From assembly GCF_004329715.1 (NCBI RefSeq), contig NZ_JXSY01000010.1, positions 1-64,000 on the forward strand: a stretch of 64,000 nt of DNA, given 5' to 3'. The position numbers were made by a program, and so were the translations under genes. Source of the DNA: Bowmanella sp. JS7-9. Its GTDB lineage: Bacteria; Pseudomonadota; Gammaproteobacteria; Enterobacterales; Alteromonadaceae. Positions within the stretch are counted from its first letter, which is position 1, and each line of letters begins with the position of its first letter. Positions 56,642-64,000 of the stretch are shown here, one piece after another. Under the pieces are notes generated by a model. That model saw only the letters and a program-made list of their open reading frames with translations, was not told the origin of the DNA and ran no database searches.

Positions 56642-59050
56642 TCAGAAGGATTCAAATTCACCATCAGTGTAGCGGATGATAACGGCACCGTTGCTGGTTT
56701 CTTCCACAGTGGCGTATTGCTCGCCTTCCAACGAGATATGGCCGCTAATGACTTCATTTTCATCTTCCTGCATGGTTAGCGTGACACCATCCAGATTGGT
56801 CACCGTAACCATTTTCTGCGCAGAATCCATGCTGATATCATAGTCATTGCCGGTCCATGTGGCATCGATATGCGCCATGACATCTTCCAGTCCGCTGCGT
56901 TCCAGACTAAACGCCAAAGACGTCTGGTCATCGATGCCCGGCAGATTTGCAATAAAGGCCAAACTCAATTCAACCGCCATGTAGGCCTCGGCGGTTTCAT
57001 TGTTAGTGGAGCTACTCTCATAGCTTTGGCCAAACTCACCGGTGGAGTTTTCGAAGCCTTCGTAACTGCTCATTTCTTCGAAGGTAATCGTAGTGCCTTC
57101 CGGTGCATTGGCGCTGCCCATTAAGACTGCAGATAAATTATTGCTGCCAAGGGTAAACTTACCGGCCAGCATTATGTCGAGGCTACTGACGCTAAGTGAA
57201 CTACTGAACGACTGCATATAGCTGTATGAGCCGGTACCATCCGGATTGAAGGTGCCTTCATTGCTGTAGCTGTCATCATAGGTTTCAACTAAATCGGTCA
57301 CCGCCAGCATGATTTCTCCTTCAAAACTGGCCGGAGACTCTACAACACCGGAATTGTGCGCGATCATAATATCGCCATGCAGGCTGATATCACCCATAAA
57401 GGTGCCACTATCTGTATTGCTGGAGCTGTAGCCGGTGTCAGATTGTGAATTTGTCCATGACCATTGCCATTGGTCATTAAACTCAGCTTCAAGGCTCAAT
57501 TCTGTCAGGGTAACCGTGACCAATCGGTCCATCGCGGTACCACTGATCATAATATCCACGTCGCCAGTAGCCGTGCCCTCGCCACTATTATCCGTTTCAG
57601 TGGTTTGCTCATCAAACGTCGCATTCAGATCTGCCGTCATATCCAGAGTCACTTCACCAACTGTCACCTGATTAATGCTGGCTACGGCAGCACTGAGTGA
57701 CGCGCCTGGCGTCATGGCTACGGTCAGCCCGTTACTGGCCGAGAAGTTATATGCAGCGGCTGGCAGCGAGGTTTGGCCATTGTAATCTTCGAATGCTTCG
57801 GTAAATGCAAGCCCCGCCTGAGTAATGGCATCGAATACCAGCATGGAGTCATTATCAAGCACCCTAGATGCCTGCTCCAGTTGTGAGGCAAAACCCTCAG
57901 ATGTGCTGGTGCCATCAAACGCTTCAGCGATAGGCTGCAGGCTTACTTCCAGATTGCGCACATCGGCAACCATCGCCTTCACTTTGGCCATGTTGTCACT
58001 GTTTATTTCATCAGACGGCCCGGCGTTGGTTTGCTCGCCTTCGTCCAGCAGTTCGACCACCTGTTGTTGCTGGGTGGCTTGCTGTTGCACCGCGACTAAG
58101 CTGGCGGGAGCCTGACTTTCAAACTGTTCAGGGGTAAGCGCTAACGTTTGGGTCGCAACAGTCAGCGCGACATTGGATACCTGACCGAGCACGTCAGACA
58201 GGCTGACGGTGGTGTTATCTCCGTCAGCGTCATTTGCCACAATTTGCCCGTTATTGGCTGCCATGGTCTGCGCGAAACTATTCACCCCCGCAATGATATT
58301 GGCGAGGTTATTTCCGTTGGTGCCAGCTTGGGTCGCGGCGACTGTGGCAGCGGCATTGGCAACTGCCACAGAGGTTAACGCCGCTTTCAGGTCAGCTTCG
58401 CTGGCGCCATTAACGGAATCCGCATCGGTCAGGTCAATAACCGGCACATTGGTCACATCTCCCGAGCTGATATTAAACAGCGCTGCCACCTGGCTGTTGG
58501 CATTAGTTGCTGCCTCCGGTGTCAGGCCATTGGCTTCGGCAATTGATGCGGCAGCCTGAGTTAAAACGGTGACGTTGGTACTAATTGAAGTAGCATCCGC
58601 AGCAAGACTGGCAATGGCAGATAAGGTGAAGTCGGCAGGTAGAGGAATCACTTTGCCAAAGCTTTCAGTATCCGCATCAATGTTGCCATCGCCATCCACG
58701 TCACAACCGTCCGGCATATCACATTTCATGCTGGCGCCACCGGTTGGCACGCTGATGACCACTTTAAATAGTTTAGCTTCACCGCCTTCGATATTAATGC
58801 TGTATGTGCCGTCATCGCCGGTTGTCGCCGTGCCCAGCACGGTATCGGTTACGACACCATCGACTATCTCATAGGCGGTGACAGTGCCACCTATGATTAT
58901 TCCCTTTGATGCCGCACCACTTAATGCCGCATTGACAGGTTCGGGATTCGGGGTGGGAGTTTCGTCGTCATCATCGCTGCCAAAACAGCCGGCAAGCGAT
59001 GCACACAGACATAGCGTGAGCATTGATTTAGTGTGATGTAGTCGGGACAT
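56642..59050 (-). CDS. Large predicted lipoprotein, unknown function
   Basis: An 802-residue exported protein. The N-terminal signal ends in a lipobox (SLAGC), then an acidic and proline-rich spacer (GSDDDDETPTPNPEP). Residues about 40-110 resemble a carboxypeptidase-regulatory/Big-type beta-sandwich (GIIIGGTVTAYEIVDGVV, DDGTYSINIEGG). The middle is helical and rich in Ala, Asn and Gln; the C-terminal 400 residues are repetitive beta-strand sequence rich in Ser, Thr, Asp and Glu. I start at the ATG at 59050, preceded by GAGAGG; the frame is open to 59113. No known domain beyond the N-terminal sandwich. Confidence 0.7.
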   Translation of the reverse strand: MSRLHHTKSMLTLCLCASLAGCFGSDDDDETPTPNPEPVNAALSGAASKGIIIGGTVTAYEIVDGVVTDTVLGTATTGDDGTYSINIEGGEAKLFKVVISVPTGGASMKCDMPDGCDVDGDGNIDADTESFGKVIPLPADFTLSAIASLAADATSISTNVTVLTQAAASIAEANGLTPEAATNANSQVAALFNISSGDVTNVPVIDLTDADSVNGASEADLKAALTSVAVANAAATVAATQAGTNGNNLANIIAGVNSFAQTMAANNGQIVANDADGDNTTVSLSDVLGQVSNVALTVATQTLALTPEQFESQAPASLVAVQQQATQQQQVVELLDEGEQTNAGPSDEINSDNMAKVKAMVADVRNLEVSLQPIAEAFDGTSTSEGFASQLEQASRVLDNDSMLVFDAITQAGLAFTEAFEDYNGQTSLPAAAYNFSASNGLTVAMTPGASLSAAVASINQVTVGEVTLDMTADLNATFDEQTTETDNSGEGTATGDVDIMISGTAMDRLVTVTLTELSLEAEFNDQWQWSWTNSQSDTGYSSSNTDSGTFMGDISLHGDIMIAHNSGVVESPASFEGEIMLAVTDLVETYDDSYSNEGTFNPDGTGSYSYMQSFSSSLSVSSLDIMLAGKFTLGSNNLSAVLMGSANAPEGTTITFEEMSSYEGFENSTGEFGQSYESSSTNNETAEAYMAVELSLAFIANLPGIDDQTSLAFSLERSGLEDVMAHIDATWTGNDYDISMDSAQKMVTVTNLDGVTLTMQEDENEVISGHISLEGEQYATVEETSNGAVIIRYTDGEFESF

Positions 59051-59331
59051 GGGCGGCCTCTCAGGTTCGATTGTTCCGTGAAAAAAGAAAAATATGGACA
59101 GCCAGATCAACACTTAAACCTAGCAAAGAAGTGCAATTACTCAATTACAACCAAGCTTTGAAGTGGCAGGAAACATGCTGTTCCATTACTTTTTGGTTGT
59201 TAATTCAAAGCGTTAATTAACTTTACGGGCCGGTGGAAATTTTTGTCTGTTGAGCGAGCGGATTGAGAGTAAATTATTGTCGCATTCATCGTCCCCAGCG
59301 TTGGCTAGCTGGGGACTTTTGAATAAAACAG
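59051..59331. other. Gene-poor spacer upstream of the large lipoprotein
   Basis: I see no gene here. It must hold the lipoprotein promoter and ends in the strong hairpin listed next. Confidence 0.4.
59291..59320. terminator. Hairpin downstream of sdpI with a plus-side T tract
   Basis: A 9-bp perfect stem (GTCCCCAGC 59291-59299, GCTGGGGAC 59308-59316) with an 8-nt loop is followed on the plus strand by TTTT. On the minus strand, where sdpI ends, the T tract is missing. The direction is uncertain. Confidence 0.55.
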
Positions 59332-59967
59332 TTACGCAGTCTCTTTTTTATAGATAAACCAACTGTACACAACTGGGATTAGGGCGGCGATGACGATCGC
59401 GACCAAAAATAATCGAAAACCTATGGTGACAGGTAACAATGTCGCCAGAATACCGATGCAACCTGCGGCGACAAATAATTTTGAACCCAGCCGATGGGTT
59501 TGATACCAAACTTGCTCGTTGCTTAACGTCCATGGGGTACGTATGCCAATGAAAAAATTGGAACGCACCCGTGACAAATAATTGCCCAATGCCATCAATA
59601 ACAATGAGATACACAACAGGATGGCACTGGCAGGTTCCGAGATCCATTTTAAAGTTGCCGCTAAAGTGACAACCTGCAGTGCAAACATGGCGAGGATTAA
59701 CGCAGTAAACATCAGCGAGTAACCCTGCTTTGACCCATGCATGTTGTCTTTGCGCGGCTCGATTGCTGGCAGCCATGCACGTAATGCCAGTAAACCCAGT
59801 TGCACTAATGGAAATATTGCAAATGCGGTCCATTTGTTGGTGAAACTGTCGGGCTCGCCGTTTAAATTCCAATGAATCGGTACCATCGCCCCTTCAGGTA
59901 ACCATGACCATGCTATTGCCATAACGATAAGTGTTAGAAAAATACTCAGCCAACTAACTATTTTCAC
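59332..59967 (-). CDS. SdpI-family membrane protein
   Basis: A 211-residue membrane protein with about six transmembrane segments. The N-terminal part is DUF1648-like (PIHWNLNGEPDSFTNKW). The C-terminal SdpI domain has RVRSNFFIGIRTPWTLSNEQVW and TH, the family signature. In Bacillus, SdpI gives immunity to the SdpC toxin; here no toxin gene is seen. I start at a GTG at 59967, with GGGAG spaced 8 bp before it; the frame is open to an ATG at 59997. It overlaps sdpR by 14 bp. Confidence 0.85.
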   Translation of the reverse strand: MKIVSWLSIFLTLIVMAIAWSWLPEGAMVPIHWNLNGEPDSFTNKWTAFAIFPLVQLGLLALRAWLPAIEPRKDNMHGSKQGYSLMFTALILAMFALQVVTLAATLKWISEPASAILLCISLLLMALGNYLSRVRSNFFIGIRTPWTLSNEQVWYQTHRLGSKLFVAAGCIGILATLLPVTIGFRLFLVAIVIAALIPVVYSWFIYKKETA

Positions 59968-60244
59968 TGTCTTTACTCCCTGATTTGCCCAGATCAAATG
60001 CCTGCATAAGCCCCATTAGAGCCTCTTGTAAAACAGACAGATTCAGGCCGTAATAAATCTGATTGCCTTCGCGTCGTGAGTAAACCAAATCTGCGCTTTT
60101 CAGAACGGTAAAATGTTTAGACATCGCGGGTTTACTCATGTCGAAGTGGTCTGCTAGTTCTCCGGCACTTTTTTCCCGTACTTTTAACAATTCGAGTATT
60201 TTCCGTCTGGTTGGATCGGATAGCGCGCGGTATACATCGTTCAT
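59954..60244 (-). CDS. ArsR-family repressor, SdpR type
   Basis: A 96-residue winged-helix repressor. The start DVYRALSDPTRRKILELLK and the recognition helix region MSKPAMSKHFTVLKSADLV are typical of SdpR autorepressors. It has no ArsR metal-binding cysteines. It overlaps sdpI, so the pair is one unit; an inverted repeat lies upstream and is a likely operator. Confidence 0.87.
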   Translation of the reverse strand: MNDVYRALSDPTRRKILELLKVREKSAGELADHFDMSKPAMSKHFTVLKSADLVYSRREGNQIYYGLNLSVLQEALMGLMQAFDLGKSGSKDSENS

Positions 60245-60273
60245 TAGGTGATGGATTTCCTGATATTCAATGG

Positions 60274-60305
60274 CTAATTAACTATTTAACTAAATGGTTA
60301 ATTAG
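60274..60305. promoter_or_regulatory. Candidate SdpR operator upstream of sdpR
   Basis: A 9-bp inverted repeat, CTAATTAAC at 60274-60282 and GTTAATTAG at 60297-60305, is separated by 14 bp and lies 29 bp upstream of the sdpR start. The repeat is perfect and suits a dimeric winged-helix repressor. Confidence 0.5.
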
Positions 60306-60388
60306 TCAAGCAAAAAAATCAACACAGCAAGTTCCGCAATCAGCGCCTGTGTGACAGACGCTTAGGAAGACTCGTGTTTGAGTGGTCG

Positions 60389-60838
60389 TTATGGCTTTTT
60401 GTTGTTGTGAATGAATTCCTCACAGTTGCCTTCGTACCCCACATCAATAACATCGAGGAGTTTCCAGCTCTCCTGCACCTTCACCACGGTAAAATGATTG
60501 CTGCCACAATGGCTCAGCGTGCCATCGATATAAAATGCAAACGGGGTCCATACGCTGGCCAGATTGCCCTCGACCGCAATGTTCACAGACAGTAACTGTT
60601 CGTCCAGATATTTAGGATGATTAGCAATGCTGGTGGCGAACTTGCCAATGTCAGTTTGCTGAATCTGACCATCCGGCTTTACCCGTTTCAGGGTGGCGTT
60701 ATCCGTAAATTGCGCCAAAATTTTTTCGCTATTATGTTCGCGCATGCCATCAAATAAAGCCTGAACTGGGGAGATTGGTGAAGTATCTGCCAAGGCTGAG
60801 GAGGCAAATAACGCTCCGACTAATGTCAAAATCCGCAT
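60389..60838 (-). CDS. Exported NTF2/SnoaL-like protein
   Basis: A 149-residue precursor with a short signal peptide (1-17, ending SALA). The mature part looks like a cystatin-like NTF2 fold: VQALFDGMREHNSEKILAQF (N-terminal helix), then strands with FAFYIDGTLSHCGSNHFTVV and ESWKLLDVID. Two cysteines may form a disulfide in the periplasm. No catalytic residues can be assigned, and the substrate is unknown. Confidence 0.65.
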   Translation of the reverse strand: MRILTLVGALFASSALADTSPISPVQALFDGMREHNSEKILAQFTDNATLKRVKPDGQIQQTDIGKFATSIANHPKYLDEQLLSVNIAVEGNLASVWTPFAFYIDGTLSHCGSNHFTVVKVQESWKLLDVIDVGYEGNCEEFIHNNKKP

Positions 60839-61029
60839 AGTGTCTTCGATTCCTGATTAACTGATTGATTAGATTAGCAAAGGCATTATGTGGCCAACAA
60901 TCTGAACTGTTTCAATCTGTGTCGTTTGCTGGATTTTTATTTTCCTCCGCTACACTTAGTGGGCGGTCTGAGGTGCCAGGTTGTAATTGCTAGACCGGTT
61001 GGCATTAACACTATGTTGTGGAGGACACG

Positions 61030-61221
61030 ATGGACAAATATCGCATTGAAGGTAACTGGAATGAAGTGAAAGGCAAAATCCAGCAACGTTGGGGGCGGCT
61101 TACCGACGACGATTTGGAAGTGATAGATGGATATCGCAATGAGTTGGTGGGCAAAATTCAGGAGTATTACGGTTATTCCCGCGATCAGGCGGAATATGAG
61201 GTAGACAAATACCTGCGATAA
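61030..61221 (+). CDS. CsbD-like small stress protein
   Basis: A 63-residue hydrophilic helical protein matching the CsbD/YjbJ family from its opening [20 protein letters not shown] and the following [14 protein letters not shown]. Family members are induced by general stress and have unclear function. The start is the ATG at 61030, with GGAGGA upstream, not the ATG four codons earlier. Confidence 0.9.
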   Translation: MDKYRIEGNWNEVKGKIQQRWGRLTDDDLEVIDGYRNELVGKIQEYYGYSRDQAEYEVDKYLR

Positions 61222-61223
61222 AC

Positions 61224-61251
61224 AAAAACGCCGGCGTTAGCCGGCGTTTTT
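61224..61251. terminator. Bidirectional terminator between csbD-like gene and feoB
   Basis: A 12-bp perfect repeat (ACGCCGGC/GCCGGCGT with A and T arms) and a GTTA loop. Both convergent genes end here. Confidence 0.93.
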
Positions 61252-61252
61252 A

Positions 61253-63070
61253 TTAGTTAATCAGGTTTGCTGCCAGTAACGCAATGATATAAGCCAGCAG
61301 GCCATAAGCGACCACCAACCCTGCTGCGATTCTGGCTTTGCCAGTCTCGGCCCGAAGTACCGCTACCGTAGCGACACATTGCAATGCCACAACGTAGAAC
61401 AACAGCAAGCCAATACCTGCGCCCAGGGCTAAGCCATCGGCTTGAATATTTTCTGCCAGCCCACTGATATTTTCGTCTGCGCCTTCAATGCCAAACAGAG
61501 TACCTAGCGCACCAACAAATACCTCGCGGGCAAGGAAAGACATCAGTATCGCTACACCGTAGCGCCAATCCAATCCCAATGGCTCGAAGATTGGCTCAAT
61601 GAAATGACCAATCTTACCCAAATAGCTGTTTTCCAGACCACCATGTTGCGGGAAGTAGCCTAACACCCAAATAACCACGGACACCCAGAAAATTACCGGA
61701 CCAGCGCGTTTGATAAAGGCCAGTCCACTGTTAACGACCCGGTACATAAGGGGTTTCCAGTGGGGTAAGCGGTACGTCGGCAACTCAAGAATAAATGGCA
61801 TATCCGACTTTTCGTCATGCTGGTGGGTAAATTTATGCAGAAAAAAGCTCACCAGTAGCGCTGTTACAATGCCAAATAAATAGAGCCCAAAGAACGCCAC
61901 GCCTTGCAGATTAAAGATGCCCATCAGGGTGGCATCTGCCGGAATTAATACGGCAATAAGTAAAGCGTAAACTGGCAGGCGTGCCGAGCATGACATCAGC
62001 GGAATCGTCATCATGGTAAACAGGCGTTTTCGTGGAGACTCGATAGTGCGTGCCGCCATAATCGCCGGGATAGCACAGGCATGACCTGACAGATAAGGGA
62101 TAAAGCTACGGCCTGACAGACCAAAGTAACTCAAAGGTTTGTGGCAAATCAGCGCCGCGCGGGCCAGATAACCGCTGTCTTCTAGGACACCGATAATCAG
62201 GGTTAACACCATGATCTGCGGTACAAACACTAAAAATGACCCAATCCCGCCAAAAATAGCATCTGACAAGAAGTCCGTTGTCATGCCCTCGCCAGTGAAG
62301 CCTGTCACCCACACGGCCAGTTCGCCGATTGCGAATTCCACTGCATCCATAAGTGGTGTGGCCCAGGTAAAAATACTCTGGAACAAAAAGAACATGATAA
62401 ACAGGAAGGCGACGCCACCGAAGACGTTATTCAGCATGAAGCTGTCGATGCGGTTTTGCTTTTTCAGCACCACGTCCGCATTTACACCGTGATTCTTACT
62501 CAGTTCCCGCGCCACGATCAGCGCGTTCTCGGGTGCGATGGCAGACTGTTCATTGCGGTATTGCTCAGGCTGTCTGGCAATTTCGGGCAGCGCTTTTTGA
62601 AATTCGCTCAAACCAATCAGGGTTTTGGCAGACAAAGCAAACACCGGGCTGCCCAGTTCATCGGCAAGTTGGGTGGTATCAATATCGAAACCATAGCGAC
62701 GCACTTCATCGATCATGTTCAGCACAAACACCACGGTTTTGTCATGGGCCTTGGCAAGTGCCTGAACCTGAAGACCGAACACCAAACTACGCTCCATGCG
62801 CGTCGCGTCCAGCACACAGACTACGACGGCTGTGTTCTCTTGTTGCATGGCCTCTTTTAACTTAACGACCGCAATTTCCTCATCTTTGGATAAGGTGTGC
62901 AGTGAGTAGGTGCCCGGAAAGTCCACCAGCTCAAATTCTTTAAACTGTCCGCTTTTTAGTTCCACCGTGACACCGGGGAAATTAGCTACTTTCTGACGTA
63001 GTCCGGTGAGCTGGTTAAACAGCAGACTTTTACCGCAGTTGGGTTTGCCGACAAGAATAATGCGTTTCAT
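61253..63070 (-). CDS. feoB: Ferrous iron transport protein B
   Basis: A 605-residue inner-membrane Fe2+ transporter. The N-terminal G domain has P-loop GKPNCGKS at 8-15, FPGVTVE, DFPGTYSL and NMID. Two Gate-type helix groups follow (FGGIGSFLVFVPQIMVLTLI, GHACAIPAIMAARTIESPRKR, PLMSCSARLPVYALLI), the last with the conserved cysteine region. It is compact compared with the 773-residue E. coli protein. No feoC follows; the next gene is convergent. Confidence 0.96.
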   Translation of the reverse strand: MKRIILVGKPNCGKSLLFNQLTGLRQKVANFPGVTVELKSGQFKEFELVDFPGTYSLHTLSKDEEIAVVKLKEAMQQENTAVVVCVLDATRMERSLVFGLQVQALAKAHDKTVVFVLNMIDEVRRYGFDIDTTQLADELGSPVFALSAKTLIGLSEFQKALPEIARQPEQYRNEQSAIAPENALIVARELSKNHGVNADVVLKKQNRIDSFMLNNVFGGVAFLFIMFFLFQSIFTWATPLMDAVEFAIGELAVWVTGFTGEGMTTDFLSDAIFGGIGSFLVFVPQIMVLTLIIGVLEDSGYLARAALICHKPLSYFGLSGRSFIPYLSGHACAIPAIMAARTIESPRKRLFTMMTIPLMSCSARLPVYALLIAVLIPADATLMGIFNLQGVAFFGLYLFGIVTALLVSFFLHKFTHQHDEKSDMPFILELPTYRLPHWKPLMYRVVNSGLAFIKRAGPVIFWVSVVIWVLGYFPQHGGLENSYLGKIGHFIEPIFEPLGLDWRYGVAILMSFLAREVFVGALGTLFGIEGADENISGLAENIQADGLALGAGIGLLLFYVVALQCVATVAVLRAETGKARIAAGLVVAYGLLAYIIALLAANLIN

Positions 63071-63121
63071 TAAACTACCTGAACTGTCACTGCCTCATTC
63101 AGGGCAGTGAAAAATCGAATA

Positions 63122-63355
63122 TTAGCTAGCGTGGGCGAGATGAATTTGGTTGGCGACATCGCGTTCCAGTGAATACACGCAGTCTCCCAGTTGTACAACC
63201 AGTGGCCCCTGTAATGGCGAGCGACGCAAACAATATACGTCCTGTCCCGGAGTAAAGCCCATTTCACTTAGACGTGCCGCCACGGCCGGATTTAGCGCCT
63301 GGCTTAAGGCGTCAATCTGAGCAGAATTTTTTGCAGGGATTTCCCATAACGTCAT
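63122..63355 (-). CDS. feoA: Ferrous iron transport protein A
   Basis: A 77-residue SH3-like cytosolic protein needed for FeoB activity. It matches the family from AARLSEMGFTPGQDVYCLRRSPLQGPLVVQLG. First gene of feoAB, 51 bp upstream of feoB, with a Fur box just before it. Confidence 0.9.
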   Translation of the reverse strand: MTLWEIPAKNSAQIDALSQALNPAVAARLSEMGFTPGQDVYCLRRSPLQGPLVVQLGDCVYSLERDVANQIHLAHAS

Positions 63356-63376
63356 TGGTGTGCTCCAGCGTCTAAA

Positions 63377-63391
63377 TGATAATTATTATTA
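63377..63391 (-). promoter_or_regulatory. Fur box upstream of feoAB
   Basis: The 15-bp core TGATAATTATTATTA matches the 7-1-7 Fur consensus TGATAAT-N-ATTATCA at 14 of 15 positions. It lies 22 bp before the feoA start, so iron-dependent repression is expected. Confidence 0.8.
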
Positions 63392-63581
63392 TTAGCTTAT
63401 TTTTCGTTCCGGACAATAGCTGACCGCTGAAAAACCAGCGGAAAGTAAGTAATACAGCGTTTTTTTTGCGTCAGGTCATGTTTTTACCTGGTGATTGATC
63501 CTGTTGCACAGAATGATCTGCGCATTGCTCAAGTGACCAACTGATCTTATGCTGACATTAACCTTTGCTGGGGATGGTGAT

Positions 63582-64000
63582 ATGAATTCGACAGAGTTTT
63601 GGTTGCAGTTAAAACAGGAAGCACAGCTGGTTGCGCAAAGCGAACCGTTACTGAGTAGCTATCTGCATGCCTGCGTACTGGTGCATCACAACATCGAATC
63701 CACACTGAGTTATATGCTGAGCGACACCATTAGTGATGAAACCGTGTCTGCGCTGGCGTTACGGGAAATGATCGATCAGGCTTATTTGCTCAGTCCTGAA
63801 TTAGTGGACGATGCCATCGCGGACGTCACAGCTGTCCTACAGCGCGATCCTGCGGTAAGCGCTTGTCTATCTGTCATGCTTTATTTTAAAGGGTTTAAGG
63901 CCATTCAAATTCATCGTTTGGCCAATTGGCTATGGCAGCATAAACGTCGCGATCTGGCGTTATTTCTGCAAAGTCGTAATTCCGCCGTCAATGGTGTGGA
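63582..64000 (+). CDS. cysE: Serine O-acetyltransferase, N-terminal part (runs off the window)
   Basis: The first 139 residues of a protein that continues past the right edge. They match the N-terminal helical domain of CysE: EPLLSSYLHACVLVHHNIESTL, YMLSDTIS, RDPAVSACLSVML, FKGFKAIQIHRLANWLW. The hexapeptide-repeat catalytic domain would follow. The full enzyme acetylates serine in cysteine synthesis. It diverges from feoAB. Confidence 0.93.
   Translation, partial: MNSTEFWLQLKQEAQLVAQSEPLLSSYLHACVLVHHNIESTLSYMLSDTISDETVSALALREMIDQAYLLSPELVDDAIADVTAVLQRDPAVSACLSVMLYFKGFKAIQIHRLANWLWQHKRRDLALFLQSRNSAVNGV

Overview
The window is a piece of the chromosome-origin region of a marine-type gammaproteobacterium, most likely an Alteromonadales/Alteromonadaceae relative. 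This rests on gene order and protein character, not on a database search. The supporting signs are the blocks dnaA-dnaN-recF-gyrB, rpmH-rnpA-yidD-yidC, mioC-oriC-mnmG-rsmG-parAB-atpIBEFHAGDC and polA-spf-engB-csr RNA-yihI; an Escherichia-type, GATC-rich oriC implying Dam/SeqA; and a cytochrome c4. Nearly all of the sequence is core housekeeping DNA. I see no insertion sequence, prophage, CRISPR array, tRNA or rRNA.

Layout. Positions 1-9400 hold the yrd/aroE/dprA neighbourhood: a gamma-carbonic-anhydrase/RraA fusion, aroE, ompW, hemF, tsaC, purEK, a yrdD-like zinc-ribbon protein, smg, dprA and a LysM protein. Positions 9500-15150 hold def-fmt-rsmB-trkA, with trkH convergent. Positions 15300-22150 hold an alpha/beta hydrolase, elbB, polA, Spot 42 RNA (spf), engB, cytochrome c4 and a CsrB/CsrC-type regulatory RNA. 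Positions 22150-27950 hold a methyltransferase, yihI, a DUF2489 protein, tag, glyQS and a small lipoprotein. Positions 28000-34000 are gyrB-recF-dnaN-dnaA on the minus strand, with two perfect parS sites inside recF. Positions 34500-42390 run plus: rpmH, rnpA, yidD, yidC, yajQ, mnmE, a DUF3137-like/LemA pair, mioC and a dnaT-like/dnaC-like helicase-loader pair. oriC lies at about 42.5-42.9 kb, followed by mnmG-rsmG-parA-parB and the F1Fo ATP synthase operon. The right end holds an AI-2E-family exporter, an unknown outer-membrane protein, an 802-residue lipoprotein, sdpR-sdpI, an NTF2-like exported protein, a CsbD-like protein, feoAB under a Fur box, and the 5' part of cysE.

How the parts work together. 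The centre is a replication and segregation module: initiator (DnaA), clamp (DnaN), gap repair (RecF), gyrase B, a DnaT/DnaC-type helicase loader, oriC, ParA/ParB and parS all lie within about 17 kb. The flanks supply translation (def, fmt, rsmB, glyQS, mnmE, mnmG, rsmG, tsaC, rpmH), membrane-protein insertion (yidC, yidD) and energy (atp operon). Two global post-transcriptional regulators, Spot 42 and a CsrA-sponge RNA, flank engB as they do in Escherichia coli.

The most notable items are the carbonic anhydrase/RraA fusion, the CsrB-type RNA, a possible second small RNA beside Spot 42, the helicase-loader pair next to oriC, the parS sites encoding the same pentapeptide within RecF, and a putative SdpR operator. 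I did not find a clearly new multi-gene system.
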